Shown here one piece after another: positions 40,545 to 50,237 of a DNA stretch of 52,154 bases. Source of the DNA: Clostridiales bacterium (GTDB lineage: Bacteria > Bacillota > Clostridia > Saccharofermentanales > Saccharofermentanaceae); NCBI GenBank assembly GCA_017428155.1, contig JAFRRJ010000060.1:1-52154 (forward strand), in the 5' to 3' direction. Positions within the stretch are counted from its first letter, which is position 1. Every line of letters begins with the position of its first letter. The translations under genes and the position numbers were made by a program. The notes below the pieces were generated by a model that saw only the letters and a list, made by a program, of their open reading frames with translations, made no database searches and was not told the origin of the DNA.

Positions 40545-42920
40545 TTATTCTGCAACGAGCATATTGTATGCTTCGATCTTCCTGATCCTTCTTGTCTGCA
40601 AAAGTGCAAGGAAGAAAGATGCGATTGCAAGGCCTGCAGCGATTATCACTACTCCCGGAACAGGGATATCGAAGCTGCACTTAACCAGTCCGAACAGATG
40701 CATGAATGTAGACATATAAGGATTAGCCAGATAGTAGGAAGCAACCGAGAAAACGATCACAGATGCAAGTACCGAAGGCATGAAGCTCAATGCTGTCTGT
40801 AGCATGAGGCTTCCTGATGTGTAACCCAAAGCCTTTAAGATTCCATAGTCCTTACGCTTGTGATAAACGAGCGACTTGATAAGCAGGAAAAGGATCAAGG
40901 CAATGACAACTACGGATATCGTGCACATAACGATGAGCATCATAGCTGAAATACTCTTGAATGTAGTCATGCTGCCTTCAAGGATCTCGAAGAAATTCAT
41001 AGTGTTTACAATATGCCCGCCGAACCTGTCTTTGCAGTCCTCAAGAACATTGTCGGTAGCAGCCTTGTTATCCTTTGAATCGGCGGATTCTTCCTTAAGA
41101 TCGAACCAGTACCATGCAGGAATGTGATCCATATTCATGATTCGTTCTGCCGCATCGAATGTGAAGATCGCCTCACGGCCGTTGTTATTCGTTGTCTGAA
41201 TATATCCTGTTATCAGGTAAGAGTATGAATTTTCACCGAGGGTAAGCTCGATCTCATCGCCGACATCAATTCCGTATACTTTTGCGAATGCACCGCTTAC
41301 TGCAACTTCGTTGTCGTACTGAGGCAGTCTTCCTTTGTAGCACAGATCCCGGTTGTTCATTTTCGACATATCATCAACAATGTATGTGAAAAGGCTTTCC
41401 TTATCCTCGTAGTAGAAATTTGTATTGATGATCTTTCTGATGTTCTTGATATCCGATCTTGATTTTAGATAATCAAGGCCTTCATCAGCGGTATCATTGT
41501 CAAAAGTTACAACACCTGAACACATTTCAGTCATAAGGATCTCAAGCTTCGGATGACGGCTGAAGTTCTCATACATAAGAAGAGCGATCACGCATGTGAA
41601 GATCATGAATCCGGTTACGATGAATGTGATCACGTTCTGCTTCATGTTGCCGATAAACGTCTTCATCGCCAGGCTTGAGTTAAGGCTTAAAGATGTCTTA
41701 TCAAGAGCCACATGATTCTTCCTGAAATTGTGTGATTCGATACCTTCTCTCAATGCCACGATCGGATGGATCTTCGACACCTTGGAAGCACAGATGACCG
41801 TAACGGTAACTGTAAATAAGATAATGAACACTACCGGAATTACAGCAGCCGGAAGATTGAATGATACCTGATATGGGAAACCCATCTGACCGATTACTAT
41901 ATTTGCGAATATAGGCATTACAAGATATGCCGCAGCGATACCTGTGATACTTGCAAGAACAGAGAGGATAAAGAACCAGAAAACAAGTGATGCCTTTATG
42001 TCTTTTCCGGTATATCCGATAGCCTTAAGTGCACCTAAAGTCTTCATGTTCTCTTTTATATAGTTGGAGATGCAGTTGGCAAGCATCATTGCCACCGCGG
42101 TAACAACCAGGGATGTGAGCACAAGAAAAGATACAGCGAGGATAAGCCCGATAAATGTTCTGGACTTTACAACAGTATCAATATCAAAACCTGCCACTAT
42201 TGCAACGGGATTGATCTTGAGCAGTTCGTTTCTGTTTTTGATCTTGAATCTTCCGTTGCTGACGCCGTCTTTCAGTTCATATATGATCATTAGACCTTCA
42301 GCAGTCTCACCGTTTCTTTCAAGGATCTTATTATATGTGTTGTCATCGATCACCAGCGAAAACAAACCCGCGTTGTTGCAGCCGCCATAAGTCAATGCGG
42401 TAAAACCCTTTACGGTAAAGATGTATTTGACGCCTTCTAATTCAAAATCGAAAGTATCATTTAATCTTATCCCGCCACCGGTATAAAACTGGTAAGGAAG
42501 ATAGATATAGTCGCCTGTGACGGAAGAATCTTCAAGGATAACTTCCACCCTGTCCATCTCCCTGCTGAAAGCACTGCTGTCACTAAGTGATATGTCTATT
42601 GAAACATCACCGGTGCCGAAAGGGATCGGAATTGCACCGAACTGAAGGTTTCTGTATACAAAAAACCTGTCAGTATCATCCTTGATAAGTTCTTCGATCT
42701 TTTCGCCGGTAATATCTTCTATGCCGTTTCTGACCATGATATATCCGTCGCCGGCATCAAGACGTTCAGCTTCTTTTCGCGCTGTCGGGAGCGCATCGAA
42801 AAATATCATCAGTGATATGCCGATCAGTACGGTGGAAATAAACATCAAAAAGAACAATCCGACTGACGTACCTCTGTTTTTCCTGAGGTTCGACCTGGTA
42901 AGTAATAATGTCTTTTCCAT
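40545..42920 (-). CDS. ABC transporter permease with two FtsX domains
   Basis: This 791-residue permease has the layout TM1, a large extracytoplasmic domain, three membrane segments, then the same again (TM5, a second large domain, three final segments). The FtsX regions are visible as LAVSFLVLTSLVVTAVAMML...MKTLGALKAIGYTGKDIKAS and IALILFLLIKSLVYHKRKDYGILKALGYTSGS. Such permeases with a MacB-type ATPase export or remove peptides, lipids or antimicrobials from the envelope. The ATG at 42920 lies two bases past the ATPase stop; a GTG nine bases earlier is possible. Nearby two-component systems and an OmpR-like box upstream of the ATPase suggest a stress-responsive unit. Confidence 0.92.
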   Translation of the reverse strand: MEKTLLLTRSNLRKNRGTSVGLFFLMFISTVLIGISLMIFFDALPTARKEAERLDAGDGYIMVRNGIEDITGEKIEELIKDDTDRFFVYRNLQFGAIPIPFGTGDVSIDISLSDSSAFSREMDRVEVILEDSSVTGDYIYLPYQFYTGGGIRLNDTFDFELEGVKYIFTVKGFTALTYGGCNNAGLFSLVIDDNTYNKILERNGETAEGLMIIYELKDGVSNGRFKIKNRNELLKINPVAIVAGFDIDTVVKSRTFIGLILAVSFLVLTSLVVTAVAMMLANCISNYIKENMKTLGALKAIGYTGKDIKASLVFWFFILSVLASITGIAAAYLVMPIFANIVIGQMGFPYQVSFNLPAAVIPVVFIILFTVTVTVICASKVSKIHPIVALREGIESHNFRKNHVALDKTSLSLNSSLAMKTFIGNMKQNVITFIVTGFMIFTCVIALLMYENFSRHPKLEILMTEMCSGVVTFDNDTADEGLDYLKSRSDIKNIRKIINTNFYYEDKESLFTYIVDDMSKMNNRDLCYKGRLPQYDNEVAVSGAFAKVYGIDVGDEIELTLGENSYSYLITGYIQTTNNNGREAIFTFDAAERIMNMDHIPAWYWFDLKEESADSKDNKAATDNVLEDCKDRFGGHIVNTMNFFEILEGSMTTFKSISAMMLIVMCTISVVVIALILFLLIKSLVYHKRKDYGILKALGYTSGSLMLQTALSFMPSVLASVIVFSVASYYLANPYMSTFMHLFGLVKCSFDIPVPGVVIIAAGLAIASFFLALLQTRRIRKIEAYNMLVAE

Positions 42921-42922
42921 GA

Positions 42923-43678
42923 TTACCACCCCATCGTAGCAAGAAAGCCCGCTAACTTCTGATGACGCTCTTTGTCACCTGAAACATACCTGCCCAAAAT
43001 GCACTCGCCTGCAATCTCGCCGTCCTTTACATAAAGGATGCGGTTGCCTCTTCTTGCGCTGTTGATATCATGTGTGACCATAACGATCGACTGGCCCTTT
43101 TCATTGAAACCGGTAAGTGTATCAAGAACAGCCTTACCTGTCTGCGAGTTAAGTGCTCCTGTGGGCTCGTCAGCGAAAACAAGCTTCGGGTCGTTGATCA
43201 ATGCCCTTGCGATACCAACACGCTGTGCCTCACCTCCTGAGATCTGTGTAGGAAATTTGCCCCAGAGAGTCTCATCGATATTAACTGACTTAAGAAGTTC
43301 GCCGGCCTTTTTTGCAAGAACTTTCTTATCCTTATAGACAAGAAGCCCTGCTGCCATAATGTTATCCAAAACGCTCATGGAATCCACAAGATATACCTGC
43401 TGAAAAACAAATCCGCAGTTGCTTCTTCTGAAGAGCGCAAGCTCATCATTATTCATTTTTGTGATGTCCGTACCGTCGAAAGTGATACTTCCCAGTGTCG
43501 GTTTATCCATGCCTGACAATGAATAAAGAAGTGTTGACTTGCCTGCACCTGAAGCACCCATGATAACCGTAAAATCACCTTCGAAGATCTCAAGATCAAT
43601 ATTTTTAAGGACGTGCTGCTGCACGCCTCCATTGGAAAATGTCTTGCAAAGCTTCTTAGTCTCAATAATGTTTTTCAT
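42923..43678 (-). CDS. ABC transporter ATP-binding protein (MacB/LolD type)
   Basis: This 251-residue ATPase energises the downstream FtsX-type permease. Motifs are Walker A GASGAGKST (41-49), Q-loop VFQQVYL, signature ISGGEAQRVGIARAL, Walker B KLVFADEPTGALNS, and the H-loop VMVTHD. The TGALNS form after Walker B is typical of the MacB/LolD/BceA branch. AAGGAGG precedes the ATG, and the gene is first in the pair. Two TTCTTAAAT copies 11 bases apart lie 60-80 bases upstream. Confidence 0.95.
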   Translation of the reverse strand: MKNIIETKKLCKTFSNGGVQQHVLKNIDLEIFEGDFTVIMGASGAGKSTLLYSLSGMDKPTLGSITFDGTDITKMNNDELALFRRSNCGFVFQQVYLVDSMSVLDNIMAAGLLVYKDKKVLAKKAGELLKSVNIDETLWGKFPTQISGGEAQRVGIARALINDPKLVFADEPTGALNSQTGKAVLDTLTGFNEKGQSIVMVTHDINSARRGNRILYVKDGEIAGECILGRYVSGDKERHQKLAGFLATMGW

Positions 43679-43738
43679 GTCTTCTTACCTCCTTATGGCA
43701 TAAGGATACTTTTTCAACCCTTAATTGCCTTTAAGGAT

Positions 43739-43758
43739 TTCTTAAATAGTTCTTAAAT
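43739..43758 (-). promoter_or_regulatory. Tandem 11-bp-spaced repeat, candidate OmpR-family response-regulator box
   Basis: On the minus strand ATTTAAGAA occurs twice with starts 11 bases apart, about 60-80 bases upstream of the ABC ATPase start. Head-to-tail repeats with an 11-base period are how PhoB/OmpR-family regulators bind. Two such regulators are encoded within 7 kb. Confidence 0.45.
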
Positions 43759-43785
43759 CAGTTTTCGCCTTTAAATAATACAAAT

Positions 43786-43816
43786 AAAAAGAGACCATCT
43801 CAACGAAATGGTCTCT
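43786..43816 (-). terminator. Intrinsic terminator after the BspA-like gene
   Basis: GAGACCAT pairs perfectly with ATGGTCTC around a 9-base loop; TTTTTATTTG follows on the minus strand. It lies 33 bases past the stop codon. Confidence 0.88.
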
Positions 43817-43848
43817 TTATATTATTGATTTTAAGCTGCCTTAAACAA

Positions 43849-45930
43849 TTACACTTCTTTGCGTTTCTTAACAAATATAACAGCTGATAAACCACATACA
43901 CAGACGGCGAAGACCAATGCTGCTCCAATGTATGCCGCAGGTCCCGTTACTTCTCCTGTAGAAGGTATGCTTGCCGAGACATCAGTCTTTGCCGGATCCT
44001 GAGCCTTAGCCGCTACCGTTACCTTAGTGGTTATCGAGCCGTCACTGAAGGTGATCTTAACCTCGTGTTCACCTGCAGTTAATGTGCTTAAGAAGTCTTT
44101 CTTGATCGTGATGATAGTACTGCCCTTTGTTACTGTGTACTGCTCATTGACCTTCATATCTGTGCCGTCGATTGTTGCGCTGCTGAAGTAGTCGATACAG
44201 TTCTCATCATCTACGTTTCTGTGAACATCTATGACGATATCAGAATTTATACCATCACCTTTTACTTCTCCGACAGTATAAACGGGCTTGATGTTTTCCT
44301 TATAGACAGGCGAATAAGTAGCATCTCTTGTTACCTCGGGAAGTTTTTCATTTAAACCATATATTTCCGATCCGTTTGTCCAGCCGTCGAAAGTAAATGT
44401 AGACGTTCCAGATTCTTCCTTTTCAGGTGTCTTTCCGGTATATACAGGAACTGAATCATACTCCCAGTATCCTGACTGGATCACACCTCCGTCAGCATCA
44501 GTAAAAGTTACCGTATAAGAAATAATATTAGTAAAAAACAAAGGTATATATGTTACAGGACCTGTTACTTGGGGAAGTTCCTCATCCTCTGCGAAGTAGT
44601 CAGCTCCGCATTCCCAACCGACAAATGAATATTTATACTGTTGTGTAGGTTCCTTCTCAGGTGTTTTTCCATTATAGGATGGAACAGCTCCATACTCAAG
44701 ATCGTCCGCCTGAAGTACTGTTCCGTATGCATCCAGGAACTCGACCCGGTATTTGTCCGGCTTAAAAGATACAGTTACCTTGCAGTCACCGGTCCAATTA
44801 TTGAAATCGTAATCAGGCATAAGGTATTTTCCGTTGGCAGGAGACAATTCTTTTTCTACATCTTTACTATTTTTATCCTTGACAATGAAAAGGACTTTAT
44901 CAACTGAATAATGCTGATCAGGTGTAATTGTAATCTCATCCGATCCATGAACTTTTGCATTACCTGAGATCGATCCGCCAGCAGTTTTTTCGTATGTGGC
45001 ATTATAATAAATATCCAATACATCAGAAGAAATACCGTTAAATGCACTGCTGGTTTTCTCATAGACTTCTCTATCAATTATTATGCTCGTAAGGCTTGTG
45101 CAGTAAGCAAAAGCACTTTGACCTATCGAAGTTACGCTATTAGGTATTGTTATGCTCGTAAGGCTTGTGCAGTAAGCAAAAGCACTTTGACCTATCGAAG
45201 TTACGCTATTAGGTATTGTTATGCTCGTTAGGCTTTCGCAGTAAGCAAAAGCACTATCACCTATTGATGTTACGCTATTAGGTATTGTTATGCTCGTTAG
45301 GCTTGTGCAGCCAAAAAAAGCACTACCTATTGATTTTACGCTATTAGGTATTGTTATGCTCGTTAGGCTTGTGCACTCTTGAAATGCTTTATTACCAATC
45401 GAAGTTACGCTATTAGGTATTGTTATGCTCGTTAGGCTTTCGCAGTAAGCAAAAGTTTGTAAACCTATTGATGTTACGCTATCAGGTATTGTTATGCTCG
45501 TAAGGCTTATGCATCCTAGAAATGCGTAATTACCAATCGAAGTTACGCTATTGGGTATTGTTATGCTCGTAAGGCTTTTGCAGTTTTCAAAAGTACTATT
45601 ACCTATTACTGTTACGCTATTAGGTATTTTTATGCTCGTAAGGCTTTTGCAGTTTGAAAATGCATCTGCACCTATTGAAGTTACACCATCTTTAATTTCC
45701 ACTTTTTTAATATTCTGATTTACATAAAAAGCCCTATCCTTCATTCCACCTGTACCGGAAATAGTCAGCGTTCCATCACTATCTAATGTCCAGGTTACAT
45801 TGCTGCCATCGGTACCACAGTTACCTTGGTCTTTTATTTCCGCAGCTTTAATCTTAAAACCCGGGAATAATGCAAAAACAAAAACTAATGAGATAATTAC
45901 ACCTGCAATTCCGGATATGGTTCTGCTCAT
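43849..45930 (-). CDS. BspA-like leucine-rich-repeat cell-wall protein
   Basis: This 693-residue surface protein has a signal peptide and then about nine 23-residue LRR_5/BspA units of the form [18 protein letters not shown]. Two InlB-type beta-repeat units follow ([39 protein letters not shown]), then an X2-like Ig domain, a sortase-type signal with IPSTGE, a membrane segment and the basic tail KKRKEV. It is probably linked to the wall and binds host or plant surfaces. The ATG at 45930 has AGGGGTGA upstream; a GTG four codons earlier overlaps that site. An extended -10 (TGTTATACT) lies 70-78 bases upstream. The LRR units are almost identical in DNA. Confidence 0.92.
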   Translation of the reverse strand: MSRTISGIAGVIISLVFVFALFPGFKIKAAEIKDQGNCGTDGSNVTWTLDSDGTLTISGTGGMKDRAFYVNQNIKKVEIKDGVTSIGADAFSNCKSLTSIKIPNSVTVIGNSTFENCKSLTSITIPNSVTSIGNYAFLGCISLTSITIPDSVTSIGLQTFAYCESLTSITIPNSVTSIGNKAFQECTSLTSITIPNSVKSIGSAFFGCTSLTSITIPNSVTSIGDSAFAYCESLTSITIPNSVTSIGQSAFAYCTSLTSITIPNSVTSIGQSAFAYCTSLTSIIIDREVYEKTSSAFNGISSDVLDIYYNATYEKTAGGSISGNAKVHGSDEITITPDQHYSVDKVLFIVKDKNSKDVEKELSPANGKYLMPDYDFNNWTGDCKVTVSFKPDKYRVEFLDAYGTVLQADDLEYGAVPSYNGKTPEKEPTQQYKYSFVGWECGADYFAEDEELPQVTGPVTYIPLFFTNIISYTVTFTDADGGVIQSGYWEYDSVPVYTGKTPEKEESGTSTFTFDGWTNGSEIYGLNEKLPEVTRDATYSPVYKENIKPVYTVGEVKGDGINSDIVIDVHRNVDDENCIDYFSSATIDGTDMKVNEQYTVTKGSTIITIKKDFLSTLTAGEHEVKITFSDGSITTKVTVAAKAQDPAKTDVSASIPSTGEVTGPAAYIGAALVFAVCVCGLSAVIFVKKRKEV
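45081..45680 (-). repeat. Tandem 69-bp repeats inside the BspA-like gene
   Basis: About nine units with a 69-bp period encode the 23-residue leucine-rich repeats. The units at 45081-45149 and 45150-45218 are identical; most others differ at under ten to fifteen positions. Such repeats gain and lose copies by slippage or recombination. Confidence 0.9.
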
Positions 45931-45999
45931 AAAACTTGTCACCCCTGTTAATCAAAAAAATGTTTTGTGTAGAGAAATCGCCGACTATTTAACTATATT

Positions 46000-46008
46000 A
46001 GTATAACA
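46000..46008 (-). promoter_or_regulatory. Extended -10 promoter of the BspA-like gene
   Basis: The minus strand reads TGTTATACT, an extended -10, in a very A+T-rich stretch 70 bases upstream of the start codon. No clear -35 is seen. Confidence 0.5.
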
Positions 46009-46070
46009 TGGATAAAATAAAACTTAATAAGTATTACAGATTATATTTTTTCAAATGCTTATAAATCAGA

Positions 46071-46104
46071 TCAAAAAGAGGTTACCCTTTTGGACAACCT
46101 CTTG
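46071..46104 (-). terminator. Intrinsic terminator after the first two-component system
   Basis: AAGAGGTTgTCC pairs with GGgtAACCTCTT around an AAAA loop, followed on the minus strand by TTTGATC. It lies about 70 bases past the histidine kinase stop. Confidence 0.78.
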
Positions 46105-46173
46105 CTTTTGTTTTTGGTTAATGCGATCTGCAGGACAGGTCGGGATCGATCTCATTGTCACTCAGTGAATTTT

Positions 46174-47424
46174 CTAAGCAATCCTGATATATACTGAGAC
46201 CTCAAATCCTTTCTCAAGGTTTCTAAGACCGAGTTTACCATCCATCTTTTCCATGAAGTAATCTGCAAGGAAGAGACCCAGACCGGCGCCGTCCTTATCG
46301 CTTGCGTTGCTGCCTCTTCTGAATTTTTCCTTAAGCAGGGGGATTTCTTCCTCATTAACACCCGGACCTTCGTCGGCAATTCTTATAACGAGATAATCTC
46401 CGGCGGTCTCGGCAGCCACATTAATGGAAGTATCTGCGTATTTATATGAATTCATGAATATATTATCGAACACCTGCTGGAGCCTTAACTTATCAATGAA
46501 CACGTTGCAATTAGCAATGTTGAAACCACCCGCACGGTTAAGATAATCGGCGTTTTTGATAAGTCCTGAAATGACGTCAGACGGCTGCATTCCGGGATTT
46601 ACATCGATCTCAGTGATGTCCTGGACGCTTGATGTGAAGAGGTTATCAATAAGCGATTTGATCTGGTCTGTTTTCGCATTGATAACTCCGAACATCTCTT
46701 TCGTGCGTTCCTCTTTTGTAATGGCCATTCCGACTTCGGAAGTTGACTTGATAGAAGCTACCGGAGTCTTTATGTCATGTGATAATTTAGCAATCATTTC
46801 TTTCTTCTCATCGCTCGCTTTTTTCTCAGCGATCCTGGCTCTCTTAAGTTCGGATCTCATGAGATCAAAGCTTTCTGTGAACGCACCGAAAACATGCCCT
46901 TTATCCATCGTCAACGGCATGTCGAGATTGCCTTCAGCGACTCTTGCCGCAAAGCCGGAAAGCCTGGCAAAAGGCGTTATCATTGTTCTCTTAAGATAGA
47001 AATACCATGAGATTATTATCACAAGCTGAAGCACCCCGATTATTACGAATGTAATTATGGTATTTCTCTTAAATCCTTCTATCCGGGTGCCCATGTCATA
47101 GTCGAAGATCACTTTGCCGGTCAGCTCGCCGTCAATTTCAAGATCCAGTATCAGCCCTCTTGTTTTTATCGCCTCATTGACCGATTCGCATAACCCGTCG
47201 CGTGTCTTATACAGGAGATTTCCCTCATTATCGATAATGACATAATCGAGTTCTTTGTCGTACGCGGAAGTATCACCGAAGTTCTCTTTAATTGAATAGA
47301 TGCACTCATTTACCTTAACGGGATCAGTCTTTATATCCTGTATTCTTGTGACCATGAAAAAACATGCCAGAGCTTCGGCAACAAATGTGAGTATCATCAA
47401 TAAGATAAAGGGGGCTTTCTTCAT
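46174..47424 (-). CDS. Sensor histidine kinase
   Basis: This 416-residue membrane kinase has two membrane segments (about 5-25 and 121-143) around a sensor domain of 95 residues, then a HAMP-type linker, the phosphoacceptor His216 in AKLSHDIKTPVASIK, and the ATP-binding part with VFDNIFMNSYKYAD (N box), IADEGPGV (G1) and DGAGLGLFLADYF (G2). It phosphorylates the response regulator encoded just upstream, whose stop codon overlaps this ATG (ATGA). AGGAG precedes the start. The signal is unknown; the FtsX-type ABC transporter close by points to envelope stress or antimicrobial peptides. Confidence 0.95.
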   Translation of the reverse strand: MKKAPFILLMILTFVAEALACFFMVTRIQDIKTDPVKVNECIYSIKENFGDTSAYDKELDYVIIDNEGNLLYKTRDGLCESVNEAIKTRGLILDLEIDGELTGKVIFDYDMGTRIEGFKRNTIITFVIIGVLQLVIIISWYFYLKRTMITPFARLSGFAARVAEGNLDMPLTMDKGHVFGAFTESFDLMRSELKRARIAEKKASDEKKEMIAKLSHDIKTPVASIKSTSEVGMAITKEERTKEMFGVINAKTDQIKSLIDNLFTSSVQDITEIDVNPGMQPSDVISGLIKNADYLNRAGGFNIANCNVFIDKLRLQQVFDNIFMNSYKYADTSINVAAETAGDYLVIRIADEGPGVNEEEIPLLKEKFRRGSNASDKDGAGLGLFLADYFMEKMDGKLGLRNLEKGFEVSVYIRIA

Positions 47425-48122
47425 CCGTTCTCCTCTGAGGATACAAACTTATAGCCTTCCTTCCAGACTGTGACAATATATTTAGGATCCTGGGGATCTT
47501 TCTCGATAGCTTCCCTGATCTTTCTTATGTGGACATTCAGTGTGCCATCCGTAGTGAATCTGTCATTCCAGACATTGTCGAAGATCTCTGTTTTTGTAAC
47601 AAGCCTGTTCCTGTTCTCAATAAGGTAATCGAGAAGTTTCCACTCGATCGATGTTATCTTCTTTTCTTCCCCATGCACGAAAACAGTTTTGTTCACAGTA
47701 TCGAGCTTAAGGTATCCGTCATCGAAATCAGCTTTCTTCGGAGTGTCATTTTCGACGCTTGCAAAACGCTTTAAAACGACCTTTACCTTTGCGAGCAGAA
47801 CACCAAGCGAATAAGGTTTCTCGATGTAATCGTCGCCTCCGATATTAAGTGCGATTATCTTATCGTCATCCGAGTTGCGCGCAGAGATAAAAAGGATCGG
47901 AATATTAAGTGTCTGACGGATCTTCTTGCAGAGTTCAAAACCGCTGCCGTCAGATAAATTGATGTCCAGAAGCACCAGGGACGGCTCGTTATTGCCCAGG
48001 AAAGCATCTGCTTCCGCACTGGAGAAAACAACGGCAGTCTTAACATCGAACATGTTAAAATACTCTGCAGTATTATTTGCGAGTTCTTTCTCATCATCGA
48101 TTATCAGGCAATCATATTTCAC
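47421..48122 (-). CDS. OmpR-family response regulator
   Basis: This 233-residue regulator has a receiver domain with the acid pocket (IIDDEKE), phosphoacceptor Asp53 in VLLDINLSDGSG, and Lys in IEKPYS. A winged-helix DNA-binding domain follows, with TSIEWKLLDYLIENRNRLVT and the recognition region DGTLNVHIRKIREAIEKDP. It starts with GTG (48122); GGGAG and GAG sequences lie upstream. It overlaps the kinase start by four bases. Candidate targets are the ABC transporter operon, which has a tandem box, and the BspA gene. Confidence 0.95.
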   Translation of the reverse strand: MKYDCLIIDDEKELANNTAEYFNMFDVKTAVVFSSAEADAFLGNNEPSLVLLDINLSDGSGFELCKKIRQTLNIPILFISARNSDDDKIIALNIGGDDYIEKPYSLGVLLAKVKVVLKRFASVENDTPKKADFDDGYLKLDTVNKTVFVHGEEKKITSIEWKLLDYLIENRNRLVTKTEIFDNVWNDRFTTDGTLNVHIRKIREAIEKDPQDPKYIVTVWKEGYKFVSSEENG

Positions 48123-48220
48123 GTCTTACTCGTCTCCCAAAAAAAGTTCATTCTCTGTCCCTGTTACGCGGAAATACTGATAACTTAATGATTTTACTTC
48201 AAATACTCCTGTTATGCCAA

Positions 48221-49432
48221 TTACATGGCAACCACAAATACCTTCCTGTACGCGTCATCAAGGTGATACCGGAAGATCTCCGGCTTCTGGACCAGCTTAA
48301 GATCAAATTCATGCATTTCGCAGATACGTGCTGATATGGCAAGACCAAGTCCTGTTCCTGATCCTGAAGTTCTTGATTCATCACCCGTTACAAACGGTTC
48401 GAATATCTGTTCGCAAAGAGGCGAAGGAATGACAGGACCTGAATCAGCCACGAAGATCCTGATATCTTCAGCTGTTGACATAGATTCGCATTTGAGGAAG
48501 ACCCCTATTTTGGTGCCGTCAGGATTATGCCTTATAGCATTCATTATGAGATTTGTGATGACTCGCTTGAGCTGAACACTGTCAGCGCTTATCAATAAGG
48601 GCTTTTCGGGTATATCGATGTCGATCTCATCTCCTGCCGACTCAACATCCGTATAGCAGAGTGCGCAGCACGAGCGGACTAGTTCGCATATATCTATACG
48701 CTCCTTCTTTATCGTAAAGCCTTCGCTGTCGAGCTTTACATAATCCAGAAGGAGAAGCGCGATCTCGTTCATCCTTTCGGTCTTTGCCATTATGGCCTCA
48801 TGGTATTCGGGCTGCTTGTCGGCGGGAACAATCCCGTCGTTTAATGCTTTGGCATAACCGTAGACTGTTGTCATTGGAGTCTTAAGATCATGGACTATGT
48901 TGGAGATCATAAGATAGCGGCGCTTCTCATCATTTATGCGTGCTTCCTCTTTCTCGCGCTCAAGTTTTCTGATCCTTCTTGCAACTGCGACCGAATAGAG
49001 GATTCCGCCTATTATATAAGGCAAAATAAGCACCAGAGCGATCAGAAAAACCGAAAGTAACAATGTTACGACGGACTTTGTATCGGAGCTGAAGACCTCG
49101 ATTATGGTATTTGCGTCATCGGTATTGCCTTTTGCTATACCGTGATCAGCAAGAAGCTTTGCAAGGAACTGATTGACCTCAACAGGTGATACTTTAAATA
49201 TCGGAAGGATATTATTTACGATTGCCGTGGCAGCCATTACAAAGAACACCAGGAACAGATTCTCTACCTTGTCGATCTGCATCAGCAGTTCTACAGGTGT
49301 GTTCCTGATAAGCCACGGAATAAGCAACGTGTTGGTAAGGAAAACGACAAAAAGCTCCACCACGCTCACGACGGCAAAGACCATGTAGAACCTGGAAAGA
49401 ATAAAACTCTTTATCTGCTTCTCACTGCCCAA
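48221..49432 (-). CDS. Sensor histidine kinase
   Basis: This kinase (about 403 residues) has three hydrophobic segments (about 14-42, 60-80, 122-150), the phosphoacceptor His in SNIVHDLKTPMTTVYG, an N box with VITNLIMNAIRHNPDG, and an ATP lid with TSGSGTGLGLAISARI. A TTG start at 49432 has GGAGG eight bases upstream; the TTG at 49438 would be only two bases from it, too close. It lies 38 bases after its partner response regulator. A terminal stretch DDAYRKVFVVAM is short. The input signal is not evident. Confidence 0.93.
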   Translation of the reverse strand: MGSEKQIKSFILSRFYMVFAVVSVVELFVVFLTNTLLIPWLIRNTPVELLMQIDKVENLFLVFFVMAATAIVNNILPIFKVSPVEVNQFLAKLLADHGIAKGNTDDANTIIEVFSSDTKSVVTLLLSVFLIALVLILPYIIGGILYSVAVARRIRKLEREKEEARINDEKRRYLMISNIVHDLKTPMTTVYGYAKALNDGIVPADKQPEYHEAIMAKTERMNEIALLLLDYVKLDSEGFTIKKERIDICELVRSCCALCYTDVESAGDEIDIDIPEKPLLISADSVQLKRVITNLIMNAIRHNPDGTKIGVFLKCESMSTAEDIRIFVADSGPVIPSPLCEQIFEPFVTGDESRTSGSGTGLGLAISARICEMHEFDLKLVQKPEIFRYHLDDAYRKVFVVAM

Positions 49433-49470
49433 AAGCAAAACCTCCGTATATTCTTAAAGCACCGGAATCA

Positions 49471-50154
49471 TTACGCTTCCAGTCTGTATCCCAGTCCGCG
49501 GAGCGTTTTGATGTAACGTGAAGGATCCTCATCGAGCTTTGTGCGGAGCTTGCTTATGGCTACCATGATGTTATTGTCTGCAACGAAGAAATCATCGCCC
49601 CATGCATATTCATAGATCTGCTGCTTGGTAAAGACTTTGCCCGGCTGCTTCATCAGAAGCTCCATGATCTTATATTCAACGGATGTAAGTTCAAGAGCAC
49701 TGCCGCTCTTCAGAAGAAGACATTTCTCAGTATCGAGAACCAGGTCACCGCATGTGATCTTCTCAGCACGCTCATCTCCGCCGCCTAGTGAATAGAATCT
49801 TCTTAAGTTCGACTTGACCCTGGCAACCACTTCCAAAGGGTTGAAAGGCTTGCAGATATAATCGTCAGCACCTACATTGAGTCCTAATATCCTCTCGGCA
49901 TCAGCGGTGCGCGCGGAAATAATCATTACAGGGATATTGCTTACTTCCCTGATATCCTTAAGAACGTGGATGCCGTCCTTGCCGGGCATCATGACATCAA
50001 GGAGTACAATATCGGGCTTAAAGCTCCCTATAGCTCCGGCAACCTCGGCGCCTGTGGCAACCTCTTCGACAATGAAGCCGTCGTTCTCGAGATAGAGTCT
50101 TAAAAGGTTCCTGATCTCTTTCTCGTCATCTGCGATCAATACTTTGTAGCTCAT
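49471..50154 (-). CDS. OmpR-family response regulator
   Basis: This 227-residue regulator has the receiver motifs IADDEKE, Asp53 in VLLDVMMPGKDG, and Lys in ICKPFNPLE, then a winged helix with LELTSVEYKIMELLMKQPGK and NNIMVAISKLRTKLDEDP. It is of the VanR/PhoP-like type. The start at 50154 follows GGAG by five bases; an upstream in-frame start 19 codons earlier runs into a hairpin. It is the first gene of the pair with the downstream kinase. A TATAAT at 50211-50216 on the minus strand may be its -10. Confidence 0.95.
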   Translation of the reverse strand: MSYKVLIADDEKEIRNLLRLYLENDGFIVEEVATGAEVAGAIGSFKPDIVLLDVMMPGKDGIHVLKDIREVSNIPVMIISARTADAERILGLNVGADDYICKPFNPLEVVARVKSNLRRFYSLGGGDERAEKITCGDLVLDTEKCLLLKSGSALELTSVEYKIMELLMKQPGKVFTKQQIYEYAWGDDFFVADNNIMVAISKLRTKLDEDPSRYIKTLRGLGYRLEA

Positions 50155-50177
50155 AATTACTCCGTTTCTTAAGCAGA

Positions 50178-50201
50178 CCGGAGGAGACTGATCTCCTCCG
50201 G
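50178..50201 (-). other. Hairpin in the leader of the second two-component system
   Basis: CCGGAGGAG pairs perfectly with CTCCTCCGG around six bases. No T-run follows on the minus strand. It contains a GGAGGAG sequence that could mimic or hide a ribosome binding site, and lies 24 bases upstream of the response regulator start. Confidence 0.5.
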
Positions 50202-50237
50202 CTGTGAACATATTATAACCTATTCTTATTCCCGTTG

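Noticed and set aside
45081..45680. CRISPR-like array
   Set aside because: The repeats are contiguous 69-bp units in one reading frame that encode leucine-rich repeats, with no spacers.
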